Assembly (NCBI RefSeq): GCF_000429825.1
Contig: NZ_AUCP01000059.1
Span: 1 to 43,134 of the forward strand
Direction of reading: 5' to 3'
DNA from: Cohnella thermotolerans DSM 17683
GTDB lineage: Bacteria > Bacillota > Bacilli > Paenibacillales > Paenibacillaceae
DNA length: 43,134 nt
Part shown: in pieces, positions 31,864 to 39,402 of the stretch
How positions within the stretch are numbered: the stretch's first letter is position 1
Layout of the letters: each line of letters opens with the position of its first letter
The notes under the pieces: generated by a model
What the model was told of the DNA's origin: nothing
Seen by the model: only the letters and a program-made list of their open reading frames with translations
Databases searched by the model: none
Program-made: the position numbers and the translations under genes

Positions 31864-32493
31864 CTAGCGCTTCTCCAGCGCAAGCAAATAGGGGGAAGCG
31901 GGCTTCTGCGGGTAGCGGTACTGGACGGCTTGCGCGACGGTCGGCGGGAGAGCGGCCATCCATCGCTCCACGGCTTCCGCTTCGGCGTCCCCGCCTTCGT
32001 GGCCGGGATAGACAACGGCGGTCAGCACGCCGCCCGGCGCCATCAGGCCGAGAGCAGCTTCCATGGCGGCGAGCGTCGTCTCGGGGCGCGTGATGACGCG
32101 CCGATCTCCGCCCTCGCCGGGCAAGTAGCCGAGGTTGAACATGACGGCGCGCACCGCTCCGCGATGCTCGGGCGCGACCAGTTCGGCCATCCGCTCGTGC
32201 CCCGCGAGCAGCAGCGTGACCGGCGCCAACCCGCCGCCGGCCGAACCGCCCCGGCGGCCCCCGCTCGCCGGCGCTTCCCCGGCGCGCCCTGCGGCCTCCA
32301 GCCGGGCGCGGGTTCTCGCGATCGCCGCCTCCTGCACGTCGAACGCGTACACATGGCCGCCCGCGCCGACCGTGCGGGCGAGAAAGAGCGTGTCCACGCC
32401 GCTTCCGGCCGTGGCATCGATCGCCACCGAGCCCGGCGCAGCCCGCTCCGCGACCCAGCGCTGCGCCGCGCTGAGCACCGAGAGGAAGCCCAT
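31864..32493 (-). CDS. mnmM: tRNA mnm5s2U34 methyltransferase MnmM (YtqB)
   Basis: A 209-aa class I SAM-dependent methyltransferase. Motif I is AIDATAGSGVDTLFLARTVG, motif II VYAFDVQEAAI, and the family signature VMFNLGYLPGEGGD is followed by VITRPETTLAA. YtqB of B. subtilis was identified as MnmM, which makes the last methylation of the wobble uridine modification mnm5s2U in tRNA. The gene starts one base after the stop of ytqA, its usual partner. An alanine/glycine-rich insertion (about residues 72-90, ASGGRRGGSAGGG) lengthens the middle. Confidence 0.9.
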   Translation of the reverse strand: MGFLSVLSAAQRWVAERAAPGSVAIDATAGSGVDTLFLARTVGAGGHVYAFDVQEAAIARTRARLEAAGRAGEAPASGGRRGGSAGGGLAPVTLLLAGHERMAELVAPEHRGAVRAVMFNLGYLPGEGGDRRVITRPETTLAAMEAALGLMAPGGVLTAVVYPGHEGGDAEAEAVERWMAALPPTVAQAVQYRYPQKPASPYLLALEKR

Positions 32494-32494
32494 G

Positions 32495-33454
32495 TCAACG
32501 CTCCCTCCAAAGCTTGCCCTGCCAGCTGTCCCGGCGCTCCAGCTCGGCGTCGATACCGTTCAGCACTTCCCACTTCTTCAGGCTCCACATCGGGCCGATA
32601 AGCAGGTCGCGGGGGGCGTCCCCGGTCAGCCGGTGGACGATCATTCCGGGCGGAAGCATCTCGAGCGTATCGACGACAAGGCCGATGTATTCGTCCTGTT
32701 CGAGGAAGCGCAGCAGCCCTTCGCGCCATTGCCGGACCATCGGCGTCTTGCGCATCAGATGGAGCAGGTGGATCTTGATGCCCTGCACGTCCATTTGCGC
32801 CGTCCGGCGTCCGGTCTCGAGCATCATGTCGCGGTCCTCGCCCGGCAGCCCGTAAATGATGTGCGCGCAGACGCGGATGCCTCTGGCGCGAAGGCGTTCG
32901 ACCGCGTCGACGTAGCAGGCCGTGTCGTGCGCCCGGTTGATCAGCTTCGACGTCGATTCGTGCACCGTCTGCAGCCCCATTTCGACCCACAAATACGTCC
33001 GCTCGTTCAGCTCCGCCAGATAGTCGACGACATCGTCCGGCAGGCAGTCGGGCCGCGTGGCGATGGAGAGGCCGACGACGCCGGGCTGCGCGAGAATCGT
33101 TTCATAATATTCCTTCAGCGTCGCGAGCGGAGCGTAGGTGTTCGTGTAGGCCTGAAAGTAGCCGATATACTTGGCGTCCGGCCATTTCAAATGCTGACGG
33201 TCCCGCACCTCGTTGAACTGGGTGACGAGGTCGTCGCGCCGGCTGCCGGCGAAATCGCCGGAGCCCCGGGCGCTGCAGAACGTGCAGCCGCCCGCCGCGA
33301 TCGTGCCGTCCCGGTTCGGACAGGTGAAGCCCGCGTCCAACATCACCTTGAACACCTTCGTCCCGAACCGCTCGCGCATTTCGTGGTTCCACGTATGGAA
33401 TCGTTTGCCGCTCCACAGCGGCGGCCGTGCGGCGGCCGTTTCGGTCGTTGACAT
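32495..33454 (-). CDS. ytqA: Radical SAM protein YtqA (TIGR01212 family)
   Basis: A 319-aa iron-sulfur enzyme. The cluster cysteines have the unusual spacing of this family, Cys45, Cys57 and Cys60 in FTCPNRDGT...GGCTFC. Further signatures: YFQAYTNTYAPL, LSIATRPDCLPDDVVDYL, LWVEMGLQTVHEST and HIIYGLPGED. It resembles E. coli YhcC. Its tight coupling with mnmM suggests tRNA modification, perhaps at U34, but its reaction is not established. The start at 33454 follows AAGGAG at 11 bases; the longer frame to 33958 has no ribosome site and runs through the opposite-strand gene. Confidence 0.9.
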   Translation of the reverse strand: MSTTETAAARPPLWSGKRFHTWNHEMRERFGTKVFKVMLDAGFTCPNRDGTIAAGGCTFCSARGSGDFAGSRRDDLVTQFNEVRDRQHLKWPDAKYIGYFQAYTNTYAPLATLKEYYETILAQPGVVGLSIATRPDCLPDDVVDYLAELNERTYLWVEMGLQTVHESTSKLINRAHDTACYVDAVERLRARGIRVCAHIIYGLPGEDRDMMLETGRRTAQMDVQGIKIHLLHLMRKTPMVRQWREGLLRFLEQDEYIGLVVDTLEMLPPGMIVHRLTGDAPRDLLIGPMWSLKKWEVLNGIDAELERRDSWQGKLWRER

Positions 33455-33617
33455 GAAGTGAACCGCTCCTTGCTTGGAATGCCTTGCGATTATTGTACCG
33501 AAAAACAGCGGGGTTGGCGAGAACGCGGCGAACGCCCGATAAAAGGTTTTTGGCGATAAAGCGCTTTCCGATAAAAAGGAATTTCGCGAATCGGGCGCAG
33601 ACGGAAGCGGTTTTCGC

Positions 33618-33646
33618 TTGAAAAACCTAACATGATGTGTTATATT
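33618..33646 (+). promoter_or_regulatory. Promoter of the 61-aa protein gene
   Basis: TTGAAA (33618-33623), 17-bp spacer, TATATT (33641-33646). It predicts a leader of about 125 nt before ATG 33777. Confidence 0.7.
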
Positions 33647-33664
33647 AAAAGTGCGCCAAATCAA

Positions 33665-33682
33665 CGAAAATTGCAATTTTCG
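33665..33682. promoter_or_regulatory. Perfect 18-bp palindrome in the leader
   Basis: CGAAAATTGCAATTTTCG lies about ten bases after the predicted transcription start. It could be the operator of a dimeric repressor or an RNA hairpin (7-bp stem, 4-nt loop). A smaller hairpin, AGGGT-ACGCTA-ACCCT (33725-33740), follows. Confidence 0.5.
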
Positions 33683-33776
33683 ACCTCCAACTTTGGCAAT
33701 GAAACTCATAGCTGCTCCAGCCGCAGGGTACGCTAACCCTACACACCCAATCAGGAGAAAGCGAGAGGTGAGGATC

Positions 33777-33962
33777 ATGACCACTACCGTTAAGATCCCG
33801 CAAGGAGACGATACGATGAAGGTCGAACTGACCGTCAAGGAAGCAATGGCGCTTACGGGCATCAAGTTCCACGGCAACCACAACGTCGAAGTGTCTGCCA
33901 AGCGGAAGCTGCAGGAAGCGCTCGACCAGCAGTATATCGAAGATCGCCGCACGATCAACTGA
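33777..33962 (+). CDS. Small conserved-looking protein (61 aa), unknown
   Basis: A 61-aa soluble protein: MTTTVKIPQGDDTMKVELTV at the N terminus, then a helix-rich part KEAMALTGIKFHGNHNVEVS and SAKRKLQEALDQQYIEDR. Two starts are plausible: ATG 33777 with GAGAGGTGAGG upstream, and ATG 33816 (MKVELTV) with AAGGAG eight bases upstream, giving 48 residues. I recognise no family; the strong promoter, the structured leader and the terminator all indicate a real, well-expressed gene. Divergent from ytqA. Confidence 0.75.
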   Translation: MTTTVKIPQGDDTMKVELTVKEAMALTGIKFHGNHNVEVSAKRKLQEALDQQYIEDRRTIN

Positions 33963-33969
33963 AGCGTCC

Positions 33970-34011
33970 GACCGCACGCGCTCCGCGAGGAGCCGCGGCG
34001 GTCTTTTTTTT
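33970..34011 (+). terminator. Intrinsic terminator after the 61-aa gene
   Basis: GACCGC (33970-33975) pairs with GCGGTC (33998-34003) with an inner GC-rich stem, followed by eight Ts. Confidence 0.85.
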
Positions 34012-34045
34012 ACCGGGACCGCTCCGGCCGCCAGGGCTCTTCCTC

Positions 34046-34074
34046 TTTACAATCGTGCGCGAATTGGGCACAAT
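34046..34074 (+). promoter_or_regulatory. Promoter of trmB
   Basis: TTTACA (34046-34051), 17-bp spacer, CACAAT (34069-34074), about 80 bp upstream of the start codon. Confidence 0.5.
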
Positions 34075-34153
34075 AGGGAACGGCTTATCAAGCGGAGCGG
34101 CACGAAGCAAGCGCCGGTTCGCTATCGTGCGGAATCGAAGCGGAGGACGAGTC

Positions 34154-34963
34154 ATGCGACTGCGAGGAAAGAAACATACTAGAGAGAGTCTGGAGAGGCA
34201 GCCGGACCTTATCGTGCTGGAGCCCCATCGGTGGAAAGGCCGCTGGCGCGAGCTGTTCGGCAACGACAACCCGATTCATGTCGAGCTGGGCATGGGCAAG
34301 GGCCAGTTCATCAGCCGGATGAGCGGCAACAATCCCGGAATCAACTATCTCGGCATGGACATGTACGACGAATTGCTCCGCAAGGGAAGCGAGAAAGCGA
34401 GAGCGGTGTGGAAGGAGAAAGGATCGGACGAGGTTCCGAACCTGTATCTGGTGCTCGGCAACGTGGAGCATCTCGAGGACATGTTCGAGCCGGGCGAGCT
34501 GGAACGGATTTATTTGAACTTCAGCGATCCGTGGCCGAAGAGCAAGCATGCGAAGCGCCGGCTGACCCATCCCCGTTTCCTCGATAAATATAAACGCGTT
34601 CTGAACGAACGGGGCGAGATTCATTTCAAGACCGATTCGTTAAGCCTGTTCGAATATTCACTCAACAGCTTCTCGGATTCGCTGCTGCAGATGCGCAACA
34701 TTTCGCTCGACCTTCACCGGAGCGGGCTTCGCGAAGACCTCGTTCTGACCGAATACGAAGCGAAATTCGTCGGGCAGGGCATGCCGATTTACCGGCTCGA
34801 AGCGGTGGTCGGCCGCGAGGCGATCGAGCGGCACCGGGCCGCCGTCGCCGCGGAGCTGCAAGCTTCGGTAGCCAGAGCGGAGGCCCGGAAGCGCGAAGCG
34901 GGGGACGCGTCCGCCGCGGCGCCCGAGGGCTCCGCATGCGGAGGGACGGGGCCGGCGCTGTAG
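34154..34963 (+). CDS. trmB: tRNA (guanine-N7-)-methyltransferase
   Basis: A 269-aa enzyme that methylates G46 of tRNA with S-adenosylmethionine. The SAM site is in HVELGMGKGQFI, followed by NYLGMDMYDELLRKG, and the hallmark catalytic segment LNFSDPWPKSKHAKRRLTHP is complete, as is FKTDSLSLFEYSL. The C-terminal ~35 residues (after VVGREAIERHR) are an Ala/Glu/Lys-rich extension not typical of TrmB, which is usually about 215-235 aa. ATG 34154 follows CGGAGGACGAGTC; an in-frame start at 34055 lies ahead of the ribosome site and partly within the promoter region. Confidence 0.96.
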   Translation: MRLRGKKHTRESLERQPDLIVLEPHRWKGRWRELFGNDNPIHVELGMGKGQFISRMSGNNPGINYLGMDMYDELLRKGSEKARAVWKEKGSDEVPNLYLVLGNVEHLEDMFEPGELERIYLNFSDPWPKSKHAKRRLTHPRFLDKYKRVLNERGEIHFKTDSLSLFEYSLNSFSDSLLQMRNISLDLHRSGLREDLVLTEYEAKFVGQGMPIYRLEAVVGREAIERHRAAVAAELQASVARAEARKREAGDASAAAPEGSACGGTGPAL

Positions 34964-35069
34964 AGGGGCCGCCTGCGAAGTTTCGGCGCCGAGCAGGCCG
35001 TTCCGTCCGGAACGGCGAATCCAGCGTCCGCAATCGCGAGATCGGGCGCGGTCTAAACCCGATAACGAG

Positions 35070-35098
35070 CCGCCAGGGTCATTTCTGGCGGTTTTTTT
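35070..35098 (+). terminator. Intrinsic terminator
   Basis: CCGCCAG (35070-35076), loop GGTCATTT, CTGGCGG (35085-35091), then TTTTTTT. Confidence 0.9.
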
Positions 35099-35101
35099 AC
35101 G

Positions 35102-35129
35102 TTGACTATATTATCCAATCGTCTATGAT
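35102..35129 (+). promoter_or_regulatory. Promoter of the HTH regulator gene
   Basis: TTGACT (35102-35107), 16-bp spacer, TATGAT (35124-35129), 82 bp upstream of the GTG start. Confidence 0.6.
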
Positions 35130-35210
35130 GAAAGTAGATACCCAAAAAACCCAAAAATACCGCCGCGCCCGAACAAGCGCGCGGACGGGGAACGAGGGAG
35201 GCCTTATCCT

Positions 35211-35888
35211 GTGCTGCTGACCAAAAGACGAAGGCAATTTCTTCGGAAGCTGGTCGATTTGTATCGCAGAACGAACCTGCCCATTCATTACGCGACGCTG
35301 GCGAACGCCCTCGGTGTCAGCAAGTGGACCGCATACGATATGATGAAGGCTATGGAGAAAATGGGCCTTCTTATTCGCAGCTACGCGGCGAACGGAGGAG
35401 ACTCGGGCAGAACCCAGGTGCTGTTCGTCCCGACGGAGCAAGCGAAGGAGATGGTCGAGGCCGAATCGGCTGACACCGCCTGCCGGGAGGAGGAGTGGCA
35501 GGCGATCAAAACCGCCGTGCTGGGCTCGCTTCGCGCCTTTCGGAACGGAGGAAGGGCCGAGGCGCTCGGGCGGATGACGGCGGAGATGCGGTCCGTCAAG
35601 CGCAAGCTGGAATATTGCGCGTACGGCGTCGGGCTGCTGGTCGCGCACCTGCGCAAAGCCGGCGGCACGACGGAGGAGTTCGTCCGGAACGTCGTGCGCA
35701 AAGCGCCGACCGGGGAGATGCGCATGACGATGCTGGCGGGTGCGGTGCTCGGCACGCTCGCCCAATCGATGTCGGAGGCGGGAAGCGAAATCGCCGAGAT
35801 GATCGGCACCTATTTGAAATCCGTCGCGGGTCTCACCGACCGCGAGAAGGCCATGATGTCCGATTTGTTGCTGGAAGCGTTGGTTTGA
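35211..35888 (+). CDS. HTH-type regulator (MarR/Lrp-like winged helix N terminus)
   Basis: A 225-aa cytosolic protein. The first ~75 residues form a winged helix: RRQFLRKLVDLYRRTNLPIH, HTH YATLANALGVSKWTAYDMMK, then MEKMGLLIRSYAANGGDSGR and the wing TQVLFVPTE. The C-terminal ~130 residues are helical (LGRMTAEMRSVKRKLEYCAY, LAQSMSEAGSEIAEMIGTYL) and of no family I can name. The GTG start follows GGGAGG. Genes downstream (fatty-acid-hydroxylase-like, phasin-like, UbiB) are on the same strand with short gaps, so it may control a lipid or storage-granule related group; this is inference from order. Confidence 0.8.
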   Translation: MLLTKRRRQFLRKLVDLYRRTNLPIHYATLANALGVSKWTAYDMMKAMEKMGLLIRSYAANGGDSGRTQVLFVPTEQAKEMVEAESADTACREEEWQAIKTAVLGSLRAFRNGGRAEALGRMTAEMRSVKRKLEYCAYGVGLLVAHLRKAGGTTEEFVRNVVRKAPTGEMRMTMLAGAVLGTLAQSMSEAGSEIAEMIGTYLKSVAGLTDREKAMMSDLLLEALV

Positions 35889-35919
35889 ACAGACAGAAAC
35901 GAACGGAGGCTTGATTCGG

Positions 35920-36498
35920 ATGGCTCGGTATTATCGCGAATTTTTCTCCAATTCCATGATTGCGTTTATCGTCGCTCTGACGGTCGCCGGCCTGGCGCTG
36001 ACAATCGCGACGTTCCAAGGCTACATGACCGTCGTTTGCTTCGTCTGCGGCATGATCGTCTATGCCATTTTCGAATACGTCGTCCACCGGTTCCTGCTCC
36101 ACCAGTTCCCCAGGCTCATCCCCGCCATGTACCGGGGACACGTCGCCCACCACGAACACCCGAACGAACTGGAGCATTTGTTCAGCCCGCTGCGTTACGA
36201 CGCGTCGGCTTACGCCGTCTACGTTCTGGTCGTGTGGGCGGCGCTTCGCGACCTGCCGCTCGTCTGCGCGTGGATCGCGGGAACCGCTCTGTTCCAGCTT
36301 TACTATCAATGGATGCATTACGTCGCCCACCGGCCGATCACTCCGATTACCCCCTGGGGCAAATGGATGAGGAAGAAGCACCTGCTGCACCACTTTATGG
36401 ACGAACACGCCTGGTACGGGGTTTCCCATCCTACGCTCGACTATTTGCTCGGAACGCATAAGCCTTCGCCGAAGAAAAAATCCGGATTGCCGCAATAA
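35920..36498 (+). CDS. Sterol desaturase / fatty acid hydroxylase superfamily protein
   Basis: A 192-aa membrane di-iron oxygenase. The histidine clusters are visible: HRFLLH (56-61), HVAHH (74-78), HYVAH (133-137) and HLLHH (154-158), with a further His at 170 in GVSHPTLDYLLG. Hydrophobic segments lie at about 12-30, 35-52, 97-110 and 114-130. The family hydroxylates or desaturates lipids; in bacteria it acts on fatty acids or carotenoids. No electron-transfer partner is adjacent. ATG 35920 has GGAGG about ten bases upstream; TTG 35911 would be too close to it. 31 bp after the HTH gene. Confidence 0.88.
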   Translation: MARYYREFFSNSMIAFIVALTVAGLALTIATFQGYMTVVCFVCGMIVYAIFEYVVHRFLLHQFPRLIPAMYRGHVAHHEHPNELEHLFSPLRYDASAYAVYVLVVWAALRDLPLVCAWIAGTALFQLYYQWMHYVAHRPITPITPWGKWMRKKHLLHHFMDEHAWYGVSHPTLDYLLGTHKPSPKKKSGLPQ

Positions 36499-36569
36499 CG
36501 GAATGGATGAGGGTTCGCCTACCCAAACTATCGGCATGCAGGCCGACATCCCGGAAGGAGCGATTCAAG

Positions 36570-36908
36570 ATGAAAGATTGGGTCAACAAGGCGGTGTCCC
36601 TCGGACTCGGCATCGCGGCCGCCACCAAGGAACAGACGGAGAAGCTGGTGGACGAACTGGTTAAAAAAGGGGAAATGAGCCGGGCGGAGTCGTTCGCGTT
36701 CGTGGACGATCTGCTCAAGAAAGGCGAGGAAGCGCAGCGCCGGATTGAAGCGCTCGTGCAGGAGCGGGTGCAGGCCGTCGTCGGCGACAAGAAATGGGCG
36801 ACGAAGGAAGACATCGCCCGCCTGGAGCAGCGGTTGGACCGGCTCATCGCCCGGTTGGAGAATACCGGAGGCGACGCGGCCAGCAAGCCCGATTCGGACG
36901 TTCCCTGA
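36570..36908 (+). CDS. Phasin-like coiled-coil protein
   Basis: A 112-aa amphipathic helical protein: WVNKAVSLGLGIAAATKEQT, then EKLVDELVKKGEMSRAESFA, FVDDLLKKGEEAQRRIEALV and a final coiled coil IARLEQRLDRLIARLE. The repeated pattern and the VNKAVSLGLGI start match the PhaP/PhaR-like phasin or polyhydroxyalkanoate-regulator-like family. Such proteins also occur in organisms without polyhydroxyalkanoate genes, where the role is open. GGAAGGAG precedes ATG 36570. It lies 53 bp upstream of the UbiB-type gene, which suggests a functional link. Confidence 0.8.
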   Translation: MKDWVNKAVSLGLGIAAATKEQTEKLVDELVKKGEMSRAESFAFVDDLLKKGEEAQRRIEALVQERVQAVVGDKKWATKEDIARLEQRLDRLIARLENTGGDAASKPDSDVP

Positions 36909-36961
36909 AGGGGAACGCCGGCTGAAGGGCGAACCAACAACAACCGCGGGGAGGCCATCCG

Positions 36962-38641
36962 ATGAACGTGGGCAGGAGAATCCGGCACTTTCACCGTTAC
37001 AGGGAGATCGTATCCGCGTTCGTCCGGTACGGCTTCGGTTACGTCGTCAAAGACTTGGGCCTCGCCGATCTCGTTCCTTACCGGGTGCTGTGGACCGGCG
37101 AGAAGAGGGATTCGGACAAGACGTCGATCGCCATTCGCGTGCGCATGTTCCTGGAGGAGCTCGGTCCGACGTTCGTCAAGCTCGGACAGCTCGCCAGCAC
37201 GCGCAGCGACCTCGTTCCTCCGGAATTCGTCGCGGAGCTGAAGCGTCTTCAGGACGACGTTCCCCCCTTTGCGTTCGACGACGTCCGCCGCATCGTCGAA
37301 GCGGAGCTGAAAGCCCCGATCGGGGAGTCGTTCCGCGAATTCGCGGAGCTTCCGCTGGCCGCCGCTTCGATCGGGCAAGTCCATTACGCCGTTCTTCGGA
37401 ACGGAACCCCGGTCGCGGTGAAGGTTCAGCGGCCGAACGTGAGGGCGACGATCGAGACCGATCTGGAAATTCTGACGGATCTGTCCGCGCTCGCCGAGAA
37501 GCGGCTCGATTGGGCGCGGCGCTACAGGCTGAAGGAAATGACGGAGGAGCTCGGAGCCGCGCTGCTCGGGGAACTCGACTACGACCGGGAGAGGCGCCAC
37601 GCGGAGAAGTTCGCCGTGCTGAGCGAAGCGCTCCCGTTCGTCCATATTCCCGCCGTCTACCGGGAACTGTCGTCGGACAAAGTGCTGACGATGGAGCATG
37701 TGGACGGGATCAAGCTGTCCGATCGGGAACGGCTGGAGCAGGAAGGCCGTCCGCTGGAAGACATCGCCGGCAAGCTGGTCACCGCCATTCTCCATCAAAT
37801 CCTCGTCGACGGCTTCTTTCACGGCGATCCCCATCCGGGCAACGTGCTGTCGCTGGCGGACGGGCGCATCGCTCTGCTCGATTTCGGCATGGTCGGCAAG
37901 CTGTCGCCCGAGACGAAGGTTCATTTCGCCTCGCTCGTCATCGCGCTGCGGGGTCAGAGCACCGACGGCGTGGTCCGGGCCGTCGAACGGCTCGGCCTCG
38001 TCCCCGAAGAAGCGGACCGCAAGGCGCTTCGGGCCGACGTGGACGAGCTGAGAGAGTTTTATTACCGGATGCCGTTCAGCGAGATCCAGTTGGGCGAAGC
38101 CATCCGCCGGCTGTTCGATCTGGCCCGGCGGCACAACATTCGCATTCCTTCCGACATGACGCTGCTGGGCAAGACGCTTATGACGACCGAAGGCGTCGTC
38201 TCTTCCCTCGATCCTTCCTTCAGCATTCTGAAGGTCGCCGAGCCGTTCGGGCGCCAGCTGCTGCTCGACCGGGTCAATCCCGTCCGGATTCTGACCGGCC
38301 TCGGCCGGAAGCTTCCGGAATACGCGGAATGGCTGACCGAAGCGCCGGGCAAGCTCCGGGAGCTGCTGACGGTGGCGAAGCAAGGCAAAATCAAGCTGGA
38401 GCTAAGCATTCCGGAACGGGAGGATTTCCTCAAGAAGCTGGACAAGATCGGCAATCGCCTGTCGTTCAGCATCGTGCTGCTCTCGTTCAGCATCCTCATG
38501 GTCGGCCTGATCGTCGGCTCGTCCATCAGCCACCAGAACACGATGCTGTGGCGCATTCCCGCCATCGAGATCGGCTTCGGCGTGGCGGGAGCGATGTTCC
38601 TGTGGCTCATCTATTCGATCTTTAAATCCGGGCGGTTCTGA
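36962..38641 (+). CDS. UbiB/ABC1/AarF-type atypical kinase
   Basis: A 559-aa protein of the UbiB family. The family-specific KxGQ motif is KLGQ (73-76), the Ala-rich loop replacing the glycine loop is AAASIGQ (133-139), the ATP-anchoring lysine is Lys154 (VAVKVQRP), the catalytic loop is HGDPHPGN (287-294) and the metal-binding motif DFG (307-309). Two C-terminal membrane helices (SIVLLSFSILMVGLIVG and IEIGFGVAGAMFLWLIY) anchor it. UbiB proteins act as ATPases in isoprenoid quinone synthesis or lipid transport; in a menaquinone-using Gram-positive the exact task is unclear. GGGGAGG precedes the ATG. Confidence 0.94.
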   Translation: MNVGRRIRHFHRYREIVSAFVRYGFGYVVKDLGLADLVPYRVLWTGEKRDSDKTSIAIRVRMFLEELGPTFVKLGQLASTRSDLVPPEFVAELKRLQDDVPPFAFDDVRRIVEAELKAPIGESFREFAELPLAAASIGQVHYAVLRNGTPVAVKVQRPNVRATIETDLEILTDLSALAEKRLDWARRYRLKEMTEELGAALLGELDYDRERRHAEKFAVLSEALPFVHIPAVYRELSSDKVLTMEHVDGIKLSDRERLEQEGRPLEDIAGKLVTAILHQILVDGFFHGDPHPGNVLSLADGRIALLDFGMVGKLSPETKVHFASLVIALRGQSTDGVVRAVERLGLVPEEADRKALRADVDELREFYYRMPFSEIQLGEAIRRLFDLARRHNIRIPSDMTLLGKTLMTTEGVVSSLDPSFSILKVAEPFGRQLLLDRVNPVRILTGLGRKLPEYAEWLTEAPGKLRELLTVAKQGKIKLELSIPEREDFLKKLDKIGNRLSFSIVLLSFSILMVGLIVGSSISHQNTMLWRIPAIEIGFGVAGAMFLWLIYSIFKSGRF

Positions 38642-38673
38642 CTCGCGGGGCGGAATTCGGCGCCTGGAGGCGC

Positions 38674-39207
38674 TCAGGAGATCCAGAAGGAGACCAGCAG
38701 CGCGGTCACGCTGCCGAGCAGCGCGCCGGCCGCCGTGTCGCTGGGATAGTGGAGGCCGAAGTAGACGCGGGAGAGCGCGACGCCAAACGCGATCGGCAGG
38801 AGCAGCGGAATGAGAAGCGGCTGGGCCATCATCCACGGCGTCAGCATCGCGAAGGCGGCCGTCGTGTGCCCGGAAGGGAACGACGGGTCCCGCAGCGGCC
38901 GCTTGCCGGTGTTCGCGTGCGGATACACCTGGTACGGCCTTTTGCGCGGCGCGCTGCGCTTGGCGATGGCGACCGGCAAGTGGCTGACGGCGACCGCCGC
39001 CAGCGACTGCCAGCCGGCGGTGCTCCACGCGCCATGGCCGAACAAGCCCGCCAGCAGCGAGAAGCCCAGGCAGAACGTAGCTCCGCCCATGAGCGTAAGA
39101 ACGAAAAACAGGCGGTTCAGCGCCTCGCGGTTCCACCTCGTGTTCACGTGCAGGAACAAGGGCCCCTCCATCTCCTCCAGCAGGCGGTAAAAACGGCTCA
39201 TTCCCAT
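38674..39207 (-). CDS. PAP2-family membrane phosphatase
   Basis: A 177-aa integral membrane phosphatase. The three active-site motifs are intact: KRSAPRKRP (83-91, K-x6-RP), PSGH (111-114) and SRVYFGLH (146-153, SR-x5-H). About five hydrophobic helices surround them. Bacterial members dephosphorylate undecaprenyl pyrophosphate, phosphatidic acid or phosphatidylglycerol phosphate on the outer membrane face. GGAGGGGAG precedes ATG 39207 by only four or five bases; ATG 39201 (MSRFYR) is equally possible. It converges with the UbiB gene and is divergent from a GT4 glycosyltransferase. Confidence 0.93.
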   Translation of the reverse strand: MGMSRFYRLLEEMEGPLFLHVNTRWNREALNRLFFVLTLMGGATFCLGFSLLAGLFGHGAWSTAGWQSLAAVAVSHLPVAIAKRSAPRKRPYQVYPHANTGKRPLRDPSFPSGHTTAAFAMLTPWMMAQPLLIPLLLPIAFGVALSRVYFGLHYPSDTAAGALLGSVTALLVSFWIS

Positions 39208-39402
39208 TCTCCCCTCCGCATGTTCTCAAGTTGCTTTCGCTAACAGCTTAACCTTCCCATGTAAGGCCGATATGAACGGAGCGCTAAGGGGATGTAAACC
39301 GTCCGAAGTCCAGGCGGTTCTGACGCTCTCTTCTTACAATTCTTTGACACCCCGATAACTTCCTTCCTTTACGATGAAGGAAAGTTCAGGGAGGCGATAA
39401 GG

